A stretch of 64,000 nt of DNA from Deltaproteobacteria bacterium. Lineage in GTDB: Bacteria > Desulfobacterota > Desulfuromonadia > Desulfuromonadales > BM103. Of this stretch, positions 43,601-50,160 are shown piece by piece (the first letter of the stretch is position 1; every line of letters starts with the position of its first letter). Where the stretch lies: assembly GCA_005774545.1 (NCBI GenBank), contig VAUL01000001.1, positions 1 to 64,000 on the forward strand, in the 5' to 3' direction. The notes beneath the pieces are model-generated. The model was not told where the DNA came from. It did no database searches and saw only the letters and a list, made by a program, of their open reading frames with translations. Made by a program: the position numbers and the translations under genes.

Positions 43601-44272
43601 CCGCAGCGTGACTTCGCTGTCCTTCAATGCGTATTGCTTGAACCCCTCGAAGTCGGTCTTCATGAAGATGTCCATGTTCTCAATGTGAAATTGAGAAATG
43701 GACTCTTTCATTTCTGATTCTTTACCCAGCAGGCTCGATAACTTTTTCAACCCCCGGAAGCCGGCCGGCGCCAACAACATTGTGTCGAGCCAGCGGATTT
43801 CGACCAGGCAGTATCCCGGCAACGTCAGCTTGATCGTATTGTTGAGGGTGATGACCGACCCGCGCACGGTGGAGATCGCCTCGGTGATGGCCGGTTTGTC
43901 CCGGTCATCAAGGATCGAGTATTCGGCGACGGAATTGTGGCAGATTAAATTAAGCAGAATCCGCTTGCCGTGGTGACTGGCGGGAATTGATCCACCGTTG
44001 ACCGCCGCGATCGCCTTGGCAGCAATTTCGGCCAGCTCCGGCCGGCGGCCTGCCGGGACTACGTAGAGATCATTGCTGACCATTTCGGCCGAACACGAGG
44101 CGATTTGGAATGACAGCAGATGATTCCGCTCGTAGCGACGGACCCATTCAGCGTCCAATGCTGTGTAGTAAACGTAATCGAACGGGCGTTGCCCTCGTTG
44201 TCCCTTCTTTAGCTTAAAAAAGAGAGAGTACTTTTCTGGCAAAGTGGCCAGCACATTATCGGACTGGGACAT
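40673..44272 (-). CDS. Family B DNA polymerase with 3'-5' exonuclease motifs
   Basis: 1199 residues. Exonuclease motifs: D40-A-E42 (TALDAEW), HN113 with E117 in place of the usual Asp, and Y214-x3-D218 (YALKD). Polymerase motifs: YYGG (287-290), motif A D315-LKGCYP, motif B K538-x3-NSLYG (538-546), motif C TTDG (616-619), where the first Asp of DTD is Thr, and a K-x-Y-like GKDTY. About 220 residues lie between A and B, longer than in phi29-type enzymes, and ~450 extra residues follow the core. GGGAGG precedes the ATG. The 5' end overlaps the primase-like gene by 17 bases. It probably copies the element itself. Confidence 0.85.
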   Translation of the reverse strand: MSQSDNVLATLPEKYSLFFKLKKGQRGQRPFDYVYYTALDAEWVRRYERNHLLSFQIASCSAEMVSNDLYVVPAGRRPELAEIAAKAIAAVNGGSIPASHHGKRILLNLICHNSVAEYSILDDRDKPAITEAISTVRGSVITLNNTIKLTLPGYCLVEIRWLDTMLLAPAGFRGLKKLSSLLGKESEMKESISQFHIENMDIFMKTDFEGFKQYALKDSEVTLRLFFLLQQSLNELAYRGKFKKLFITIASAAVASFTKENSWHKAYRKQLKSTRLADAIRFVRRSYYGGRGECFLRGRTSQFESTKNKAWLDVDLKGCYPSCAALLPRIDLDGPIKLYLPTYRLDDERVADLDRDNVSAQYIKQARAALAISPQQFERVLKSLPSTVSQRIRDAALVYDNSLLNQWYADWCAAESQPDSELNRCVVPGFARVKFWFDNSPGHTLYPSLLHHHSRFGLVFPLEGETTLTHPELMLALDAGARLDVISSLELPIQRDENGQPIYYMQAYLSRLATERARYEKIPASENPSAQIFDKLLKEFMNSLYGKFSQAVNPRNVCDISTFEMHRQEPSKVTDPIVAALVTGTARAALSSLIYAIERFNAGKPPERWIDVASCTTDGLLVGLPCDEGYSVLGKYYTLKTVKPDEHSDKTFHIPKKVEEVDWSVAGVLAEFDATGLLDEFESFIPLRLFRHARKVMTGKDTYLEIKGMADEVVAVKARGQIGLLRLPPGVDSALSQITILAKFGVKPPLQEVIADPERRKFVFENEALRQNFEGQYLLDHFMATENGRDEIVTYYQDNLPSAGKIVKSKGTMDLIRIIVPRRFNCDFDFKRLPLAVPTALYEGGPLLPPPYTVPFKDLTEMKKHRYQVENIRRSGRVARLAEVVHRVKLRGKTTRSVGGEVGHAVRLLLRGALQGKLQLTGELPPYPELAQRLSDYWCQLPPAWCGSRTSWTVNDVKNATRGAWEPHTVRRASHLVNLVAEVSLIIGIDHEHAATQLFAVEDSTLNPALVAEVTTAVLNGRQVQPFRRLYLSDDLRGRDDLLRAFHPALTPEMLDVCASKLFIPGGRSPHERPQLLQLFRQLGLCSTDAAACATRLIKPADRSQPKSRYVVSNGALEAVVGCVLQPDFPDRPSASWIKRALRRFGLTDGQFSRIQRDDRFYPHRLTDSSRSRAEVRALAKRLKCDAGVIMATVIDPRI

Positions 44273-45362
44273 GGCAGGCCTCCCAGCGTTCGATCAGCTC
44301 ATTGCGATCCGCTTTCCGTGCCGGATCGTAGACTTTTACAGCCTTCGCTGCCTGCTGTAGCGGCTTGACGCCGTCAGCGTTAAGGATGTCCAGCCAGTCG
44401 ATATCGACCTCGGGCGGTACCATGACCAGCACGCGCAGTCCGGCATCGAGCAGGCGCACAGCCAGCTTGTAGGCAGCCCGCTGTCCGACCTGGTGTCGGT
44501 CGTTGTCAGCCCAGATGCCGATCAGTTTCACACCGGCCGACGGCACTAAGGATTCCATCCCGCCGGCAGACCCGGTCGCCCAGGTAGCACGACCGGTTGC
44601 TTGGTAGACGGCCTCGGCGGTCTCAATGCCCTCGGCAACACCGAGAATGCCGTTGTGATCACGCAGGCGAATAGCAGCGCCCCGCAAGGCGCCAGCGAAC
44701 AAGGCCCGCGAAAACTTTTTAGGGGTTTCGACGTCGGCCTTTCCGGGACCATCCGGATCGAGAAACGTTCGATGGACACCGACTACTTGACCGTCAGGTG
44801 CCTGGAAAAAACCGGCCATTACAGGGAGCAGCACGTCGTCGAATTCGTCGCGATAACGTTCGTGGGGGAGGAGGCCAAGATATGGCGGGATTGCCCCTGA
44901 AAGACCACGGTGGCGGAGGTAGGCGGCAATGCGGTCATGCCCGAAGATGGCGGAGTCGAGAGCCAGATCGATGTAGCGGGCGGCCCACGGATCAGGCTCG
45001 CAGGAGCGCGCCTCGGAGGCCGATACGGCATGATGAACCACGGGTTCATCATCCTCGTGCTGGTCGAGCCAATCCTCTATGGCTTCGACCGTTTCGAGGA
45101 AAGACCAACCTTTAATCCACATGAGAAGCTGAATGCCGTCATTGAAAAAACCGCAAGAATTGCAGACAGCGCCGCCGGTCACATCGGCGTCCGGAAACAG
45201 TCTGAACCCGTCTCGACCGCCATGTTGCGGACAGCTGACGTGCTTGCCCCAGTGCTGGACGCCCTCGTAGAGCTCGTCAGCCAGGTCCTCCAGAATTGAC
45301 AGCCAGCGGTTGCCGACACGATGCTTAAGACGCTTCGTATCGTAGGGCACGAAAGGGCGCAT
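44256..45362 (-). CDS. Zinc-binding/Toprim primase-like protein
   Basis: 368 residues from ATG 45362 (GAGGGG eight bases upstream). The N-terminal zinc site is C44-P-x-H47 with C67-x2-C70, as in P4/DnaG-type primases. The Toprim domain shows GVAEGIETAEAVYQATG (~240) and IGIWADNDRH (~283). It lacks an evident archaeo-eukaryotic primase core. It sits between the SF3 helicase and the polymerase, the expected place for a primase. Whether it makes primers or only binds DNA cannot be told from sequence. Confidence 0.82.
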   Translation of the reverse strand: MRPFVPYDTKRLKHRVGNRWLSILEDLADELYEGVQHWGKHVSCPQHGGRDGFRLFPDADVTGGAVCNSCGFFNDGIQLLMWIKGWSFLETVEAIEDWLDQHEDDEPVVHHAVSASEARSCEPDPWAARYIDLALDSAIFGHDRIAAYLRHRGLSGAIPPYLGLLPHERYRDEFDDVLLPVMAGFFQAPDGQVVGVHRTFLDPDGPGKADVETPKKFSRALFAGALRGAAIRLRDHNGILGVAEGIETAEAVYQATGRATWATGSAGGMESLVPSAGVKLIGIWADNDRHQVGQRAAYKLAVRLLDAGLRVLVMVPPEVDIDWLDILNADGVKPLQQAAKAVKVYDPARKADRNELIERWEACHVPVR

Positions 45363-45367
45363 GGCGA

Positions 45368-46885
45368 TCACCCCTCATTCGTGTCGGCAGAGGATTCGGC
45401 CACCTTGGGTTCGACCTCGCCGGCAAGAAGCTTTTCGCCGAAATCGTTCAATTTAATCCCAAGTCGCTGGATCCCGACGCTGGAGCGCTTGGACTTGATC
45501 CCAGCCACGTCGAGCCAGCCGCTGAATTCCTTATCAGTGGCGTCGGGGGAAGGGTCGCCGGCAAACACCTTGTAAGCGTTAAAAGCAGACAAAAGCTTGG
45601 AGGCAAGTACCTTGGCATTCCGGTCGTTAGTGTCGCAGCACTTATCGACAAACTCGGAAATCGAGGCCTGTTTATGGACGATGACAGCCGCATCCTGGTT
45701 GAAGGGGTTGTCGCCAAGACCCTCATTGGCCCAGGCAACGGCACCTTCGACCAGCCACGCGAAGATCCCCTCGGCTTCGGTGGCGATCAATTCCTCGGTC
45801 AGACGCTTGTTCTGCTCGCTTTCCGGGATCGAAACGAAAAATGGAATGACGCAAACACGCTTCATCATTGCCTCGTCCGCCAGAGTAAATTCCGGTTTCG
45901 GATTCGTGGCGATGAAGAGTTTAAGCTCGGGTGCAAACTCAATTTCGCGCTCATGGGGGTGCCGTGCGGCGATGCGATCACCGCCAGTCAGAACCTTGAT
46001 GAGTGCTTCGTTGAATTCGTACTTCTTGTCGGTTTCGCTGGCCGCGACAAAACGATAGCCCTTTAGCTTCGCCAGATCGGATCTGATGGCACTGACGCGG
46101 CCAGAGACTAGGGATTCGCTTGCCAGCGTCGAGCATAAATCTAGACCGAGGATTCCGTTGATGACATTGATGATCAGCGACTTGCCGTTGTTGCCGGTTG
46201 CACCCCACAGAATGAAAAAGCGCTTTTCATACACGTGCCCGGTCAGCGAATAGCCGAGAATTTTCTGGAGGAATCGAATGCCGACAGGGTTGTTCGGAAA
46301 GGCCCGTTCAAGAAAGGCGATCCAGCCCTGACAGAGCGCACCCGGGGTGTAGTTGACGGTGACGATTTTGGTCAGGAAGTCGTTGCGGTCGTGCGGCCGG
46401 CTTTCGCCATTACGCAGATCGACCGTGCAGTTCTGGGCGGTGATCAAATCCTTGTGGATATCGAGTTCGTGCTTGAGGGGGAGGAGATGTTGCGCAAAAC
46501 CTGTTGCCGCGCGGATTTTTGCGTAACTGAGCGATCCGCTGACGAAGTCCAGGCTAGGAATCGCAAGGTCGGCAAACTTGGAATCCTTTTTAAGTTCAGT
46601 CAGCCACGGGATTTCGATCGTCAGGACATTCCTGACAGCCTGCACCACCTTTTCGGTGATCGACTGATGGTCATCCCTCTCCCAGATTCTGCCGCTCCAG
46701 CAATACCAAACCTTTTCCAGATGGCTGAAGAAGATGAGGAAGCCGAAATAAAACGCAACTCGAAGTGCGTTTCCATAATCAGTTTCAACAGCTTCCTTCG
46801 GGACAATCGGCCCCTTTATCAGGACCGCATCGGGTTCGCGAACTTTATTGTCGTCGGTGATGAGTTCAAGAGCTGTTTCGGCCAT
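45368..46885 (-). CDS. SF3 (D5/P4-type) replicative helicase
   Basis: 505 residues. Walker A is LWGATGNNGKSLIINVI (~235), the Walker B/sensor region contains KLFIATNPKPEF, and GGDRIAARHPHEREIEF is the usual SF3 block. The D5_N-like segment precedes it, and a winged helix is likely at the C-terminus. ATG 46885 follows GGGAGG and is preferred to an upstream start that lacks a site. It is first in the replication operon, with repeats typical of an origin upstream. The helicase would load at that origin. Confidence 0.9.
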   Translation of the reverse strand: MAETALELITDDNKVREPDAVLIKGPIVPKEAVETDYGNALRVAFYFGFLIFFSHLEKVWYCWSGRIWERDDHQSITEKVVQAVRNVLTIEIPWLTELKKDSKFADLAIPSLDFVSGSLSYAKIRAATGFAQHLLPLKHELDIHKDLITAQNCTVDLRNGESRPHDRNDFLTKIVTVNYTPGALCQGWIAFLERAFPNNPVGIRFLQKILGYSLTGHVYEKRFFILWGATGNNGKSLIINVINGILGLDLCSTLASESLVSGRVSAIRSDLAKLKGYRFVAASETDKKYEFNEALIKVLTGGDRIAARHPHEREIEFAPELKLFIATNPKPEFTLADEAMMKRVCVIPFFVSIPESEQNKRLTEELIATEAEGIFAWLVEGAVAWANEGLGDNPFNQDAAVIVHKQASISEFVDKCCDTNDRNAKVLASKLLSAFNAYKVFAGDPSPDATDKEFSGWLDVAGIKSKRSSVGIQRLGIKLNDFGEKLLAGEVEPKVAESSADTNEG

Positions 46886-46931
46886 GGTAACCTCCCGCAA
46901 GATTGTCGTTGAGACAGTTTTGCCAGAGATC

Positions 46932-46961
46932 CTTGGCACGCTAAATTCGTGTACTTGGCAC
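46932..46961. repeat. Two direct repeats of CTTGGCAC upstream of the SF3 helicase gene
   Basis: CTTGGCAC at 46932-46939 and 46954-46961, 22 bases apart (two DNA turns), in the leader of the helicase gene. The spacing suits a dimeric regulator or initiator. No protein is assigned. Confidence 0.4.
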
Positions 46962-47025
46962 CTTCTAAGTAAACGATATTTTCAGTACTGCCCGCTGTTA
47001 TAAATAATTTGCGAAATCCCCCTAC

Positions 47026-47179
47026 ACACGCTGCACATCATGCATAACCTTCATCAGTAGCTCAGCCCGTTTGAGGCAATTCGCCATACACACCCTGCAT
47101 AACCGCCACACCCTGCATGTTGCTTGATTGAAGGTCGGACAGCGGTTATCGTGCAACCAGGGTGTATCGATCGGGTTGC
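47026..47179. repeat. Iteron-like cluster, candidate replication origin
   Basis: ACACGCTGCA (47026), ACACCCTGCAT (47090 and 47108, 18 bases apart) and the inverted CAGGGTGT (47158). GCATAACC recurs at 47042 and 47098. ATAACCGC (47100) faces GCGGTTAT (47142), and GCAACC (47153) faces GGTTGC (47174). The mixture of direct and inverted short repeats beside an SF3 helicase gene is what plasmid and phage origins look like. Confidence 0.5.
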
Positions 47180-47225
47180 GACTTATTCTGTCGTTTGTCG
47201 TTGTTATTTTTGAAACGGAGAGGCT

Positions 47226-47600
47226 ATGGCAACCATCATCCCAATACGACCGGACATTACCATCCCGAGCTGCGTTTCCGATCATGAGGAGAGGCGGTCG
47301 AGCCTTCTGTCTCAGGAGTGGAGTGCAGAGGAGGGTGGGATGGATGTCGACATTCTCTGTCCTAGCTGCCGAGAATTGATTGTCGGCACCTACCTGCCGA
47401 TGTTTCGTTGCCCGCACTGCGAGGTTATGATCGTCCTCGACCAGGAGGACGGCGAGCTGATCGCCTACGAGCGCAACAGCGGGCCGTCATGCTCCGAATG
47501 CGGGGCGGCCAACCGTGAGATGATTACGATCTGCCTGGAGAATGATGCTCAGAGGTTATTCAGACGGGCCGACGACTTCGTCCGCCGGCTATTCCTGTAA
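47226..47600 (+). CDS. Zinc-ribbon protein
   Basis: 124 residues. Residues ~43-70 form one ribbon (ILCPSCRELIV, FRCPHCEVMIV) and ~95 has another CxxC (PSCSECGAANRE). GGAGAGG precedes the ATG. The acid-rich middle strand resembles rubredoxin-like or ribbon domains of transcription and replication helpers. Function unknown. It is divergent from the replication operon across the repeat region. Confidence 0.6.
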   Translation: MATIIPIRPDITIPSCVSDHEERRSSLLSQEWSAEEGGMDVDILCPSCRELIVGTYLPMFRCPHCEVMIVLDQEDGELIAYERNSGPSCSECGAANREMITICLENDAQRLFRRADDFVRRLFL

Positions 47601-47616
47601 GAAAGGGATCCGATTT

Positions 47617-47970
47617 ATGGGGTTTCTGATTAAATGGGCGGTCAGCGGCGCGGCGATCATCATCACCGCCTACCTGCTGCCGGGCGTGGCCGTGGAAGGT
47701 TTCTTCGCGGCGCTGGTCACGGCCTTGGTCCTCGGCTTGATCAATGCCGTCATCCGGCCGGTCCTGTTCGTCCTGACCCTGCCGTTCAACATCCTCACAC
47801 TGGGGTTGTTCACGCTGGTTATCAACGCCCTGCTCATCATGCTGGCTGACGCCATCGTCCCAGGGTTCGCAGTCCGGGGGTTCTGGTGGGCGCTCCTCTT
47901 CGGCGTCGTGCTGGCCATCGTCAACTTCGCCCTGTCGCCCCTTACGAAACCCGATCGGAAGAATGCTTGA
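47617..47970 (+). CDS. Phage holin-like membrane protein (Phage_holin_4_2/YvlD type)
   Basis: 117 residues with four hydrophobic helices: WAVSGAAIIITAYLLPGVAV, FFAALVTALVLGLINAV, ILTLGLFTLVINALLIMLAD and WWALLFGVVLAIVNFAL. The pattern LINAVIRPVL...LPFNILTLGLF is diagnostic of the family often annotated as holin_4_2/DUF360. AAGGGA precedes ATG 47617. Real lytic activity is not established for most members. Overlaps the nuclease start by one base. Confidence 0.85.
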   Translation: MGFLIKWAVSGAAIIITAYLLPGVAVEGFFAALVTALVLGLINAVIRPVLFVLTLPFNILTLGLFTLVINALLIMLADAIVPGFAVRGFWWALLFGVVLAIVNFALSPLTKPDRKNA

Positions 47971-48563
47971 TGAGGGTCTCTGCCTGTCTGGCGCTCTGCC
48001 TTCTGCTGATCCTGCTGCCGGTTCTCGTCTGTGCCACGACCATCACCGGCAAGGTGGTTAAGGTGGTGGACGGTGATACCCTCGATGTGTTCCAGGATCG
48101 CCAGACGGTACGGATCAGGTTGAACGGGATCGACGCTCCGGAGTCAGGGCAGGCCTACGGCAAGAAGGCCAAGCAGTTCGTTCTGGAGTTGGCGGCCCAG
48201 AAGATGGTCAAGGTCGAGGTCTTCGAGAAGGATCGGTACGGGCGGAGCGTAGGCGATGTGATCTTGCCAGACGGACGGAATCTGAACCGAGAGATTGTCA
48301 AGGCCGGCTATGCCTGGTGGTTCAGGAAGTACAGTCAGGATCAATCCCTCGGCCGGCTGGAGGAAGAGGCGAGATTGGCGCGCAGGGGGCTATGGCAGGA
48401 CAGGAATCCGGTGGCGCCTTGGGACTGGCGGAAGATGAAGCGCCACTCTAACCAACCTAACAAAGACTTTTCTGAGGAAACCAAAAATGGCTTGAAATCA
48501 ACTTCCTTGACGCGAAAAGCTACTGACTTTTCCATGCCGGGTTTCCCAGTAGCTTTTAGCTAA
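47970..48563 (+). CDS. Secreted thermonuclease-family (SNase-like) nuclease
   Basis: 197 residues from ATG 47970 (TGATG overlap). A signal peptide (residues 1-21, ending LPVLVCA) leads to the SNase fold: VVKVVDGDTLDV, VRIRLNGIDAPESGQAYG, EKDRYGRSVGDVIL, LNREIVKAGYAWW and EEEARLARRGLW. The catalytic Arg, Asp and Glu positions are kept. It probably degrades extracellular or periplasmic nucleic acid. The last ~40 residues look unlike the family and overlap a convergent gene, which suggests that the 3' end was altered by an insertion. Confidence 0.87.
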   Translation: MRVSACLALCLLLILLPVLVCATTITGKVVKVVDGDTLDVFQDRQTVRIRLNGIDAPESGQAYGKKAKQFVLELAAQKMVKVEVFEKDRYGRSVGDVILPDGRNLNREIVKAGYAWWFRKYSQDQSLGRLEEEARLARRGLWQDRNPVAPWDWRKMKRHSNQPNKDFSEETKNGLKSTSLTRKATDFSMPGFPVAFS

Positions 48564-49010
48564 ATCAGCATCTAATTCCGAAAGATCTATGGGTATTTCA
48601 TATTCTTGAAAATCAAGTTCTTCGTGCATGATAAGGATCTCATCTTTAAATCCCCAATAGCACGCGATGGTGTTTGCTGTAATCTCGGCATCTTCATTAT
48701 ATATTTCGGAACAAAGGCCATTGAACAATCTGTCCTCTAAATGGCCGAACTCGTGGGCAAACACACCGATAATTGCTTTTTCACTTAATGACGAACATAT
48801 AGTTCTGGAAATTTCTATTCTCGCATATTCTTCGATACTGACAGATGTTTCGTAGCGACATACGCCAGCTGCATTTGACTTGCTAATGATTTCGACTAGT
48901 TTCACTGTTTCAAGAAAACCTTCAAAAGAATCAATAACCTCAGGTTTCATTCTTGCCATGAACTTTTCGAAAACAGATCTTATATAATCATCGTAAATTG
49001 AGATAATCAT
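48498..49010 (-). CDS. HExxH metallopeptidase-like protein
   Basis: 170 residues in an AT-rich patch. The motif IIGVFAHEFGHLEDRLF (~85-101) gives HExxH with a later Glu/Asp-rich helix (EIYNEDAEITANTIACYWGF) that could carry the third zinc ligand, as in small element-borne peptidases. No signal peptide. Its 3' end overlaps the thermonuclease gene by 66 bases on the other strand. Codon use is unlike its neighbours, so it is probably a separate arrival. Confidence 0.6.
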   Translation of the reverse strand: MIISIYDDYIRSVFEKFMARMKPEVIDSFEGFLETVKLVEIISKSNAAGVCRYETSVSIEEYARIEISRTICSSLSEKAIIGVFAHEFGHLEDRLFNGLCSEIYNEDAEITANTIACYWGFKDEILIMHEELDFQEYEIPIDLSELDADLAKSYWETRHGKVSSFSRQGS

Positions 49011-49058
49011 ATTCTTGACCTAAGATTTAGGACTTATAACAGTAGAAAAATACCGACA

Positions 49059-49760
49059 TCAGCGCCGGTTACCCATGATCCGCAGCAGCATCAGGAAGAG
49101 GTTGATGAAGTCGAGGTAGAGGGTCAGGGCTCCCAAGATAGCAGCCTTGCGTTGGCTCTCACCGTCGGCGAACCCGCCTTGCCCGATCATCTTGATCTTC
49201 TGAGTGTCGTAGGCGGTCAGGCCGACGAAGACAAAGACGCCGATGTAGCTCACGACCCAGGTGACCATCTCGCTCTTCAGGAAGATGTTGACCACCGAGG
49301 CGATGATGATGCCGATCAGCCCCATGAAGAAGAAGCTTCCCCAGCCGGTCAGGTCGCGCTTGGTGGCGTAGCCGTACAGGCTCATCGCGGCGAAGGTGCC
49401 GGCGGCCACCACGAAGGTGCTGGCGATGGAGCTGCGGGTGTAGACCAGGAAAATGCTGGCGAAGGTCACCCCGTTCAGGGCGGAGTAGGCCAGGAACATC
49501 AGGGTGGCGGTGGCGGCGCTGATCCGGTTGATCGCCGCCGAGATGGCGATGACCAGGCCGAGCTCGCCGATGATCAGCCCGTAGAAGACCAGCCGGTTGC
49601 CGAAGATCAGCTGAAGCGCGGCTTCGCTGGACAGAGTGAACACCGAGGCCAGGGCGGTCAGGGCGAGACCGACAGTCATCCATCCGTAAACTTTGGGCAG
49701 GAAGCCAGTGGTGGTAGCGGATGTCAGCGGCACAGGGTAAGTACGGTCACGTTCGAACAT
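49059..49760 (-). CDS. Bax inhibitor-1/YccA family membrane protein
   Basis: 233 residues with seven hydrophobic helices and the family blocks VYGWMTVGLALTALASVF, YSALNGVTFASIFLVYT and GLTAYDTQKIKMIGQGG. These inner-membrane proteins modulate the FtsH protease and membrane calcium or proton leak. A common chromosomal gene in this group of bacteria; it may mark native sequence between two accessory blocks or have been carried along. Confidence 0.92.
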   Translation of the reverse strand: MFERDRTYPVPLTSATTTGFLPKVYGWMTVGLALTALASVFTLSSEAALQLIFGNRLVFYGLIIGELGLVIAISAAINRISAATATLMFLAYSALNGVTFASIFLVYTRSSIASTFVVAAGTFAAMSLYGYATKRDLTGWGSFFFMGLIGIIIASVVNIFLKSEMVTWVVSYIGVFVFVGLTAYDTQKIKMIGQGGFADGESQRKAAILGALTLYLDFINLFLMLLRIMGNRR

Positions 49761-50160
49761 AGGCCATCCCGGTCGATAGATGATAAGAGAGCTGAATCAT
49801 ATCAGAAGTGCCAACCGGCTGCACGTGATTAACGAGTTTCTATTGCTGGCCCGCGATGGTTTGCGGTACCGTCAACCGCAAGGTGCCATACCAAAGCTGG
49901 AGCAGGGAACGTATCGGCGATTTATTATTGACAGATTCTTATGAAGTCTCTAGCCTTACAGAACTATTTGACCCATGCATCCCCTCCAAAAGCTTGCATG
50001 GCCTTTGCCCTCAGGCCACCCCTCCGGTGCTGAGGGCATTTTTTCAATATGACGATGGATTGTGGTGCCCACAAATCGTTGGGCAAGAAATTGTGTAAAT
50101 AAAGGTGGTGACTGATATCTCAAGCGCTTCAGTGTTTAATACTTGTCATAGGGGGTCAGT
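49761..50160. other. 400-base gap without a convincing gene
   Basis: It holds the BI-1 promoter side, a possible small RNA with a clear terminator (next entry) and, at the end, GGGGGTCAGT as ribosome site for the helicase. A short frame at 49856-50098 has no site or family signal and is not called. Confidence 0.6.
49928..50045 (+). ncRNA. Candidate small RNA ending in a terminator
   Basis: TTGACA (49928) and TAGCCT (49951) spaced by 17 bases, then about 85 bases to a perfect stem GCCCTCAG/CTGAGGGC (50007-50014, 50030-50037) with ATTTTTTC after it. The terminator is solid; the promoter and the RNA are inferred. No coding frame explains the terminator. It may instead be the remnant 3' end of a lost gene. 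Confidence 0.35.

Larger units (their letters stand above)
46886..47225. other. 340-base gap with no gene, probable origin/regulatory region
   Basis: AT-rich for the element (for example TATAAATAATTTGCG at 47000-47014), divergent between the helicase operon and the 47226 gene. It holds the CTTGGCAC repeats, the iteron-like cluster and several small palindromes. No convincing coding frame is seen. Confidence 0.55.

Noticed and set aside
49856-50098. An 80-codon frame before the YprA-like helicase
   Set aside because: No ribosome site, no family signal, and it spans the terminator hairpin at 50007-50037.
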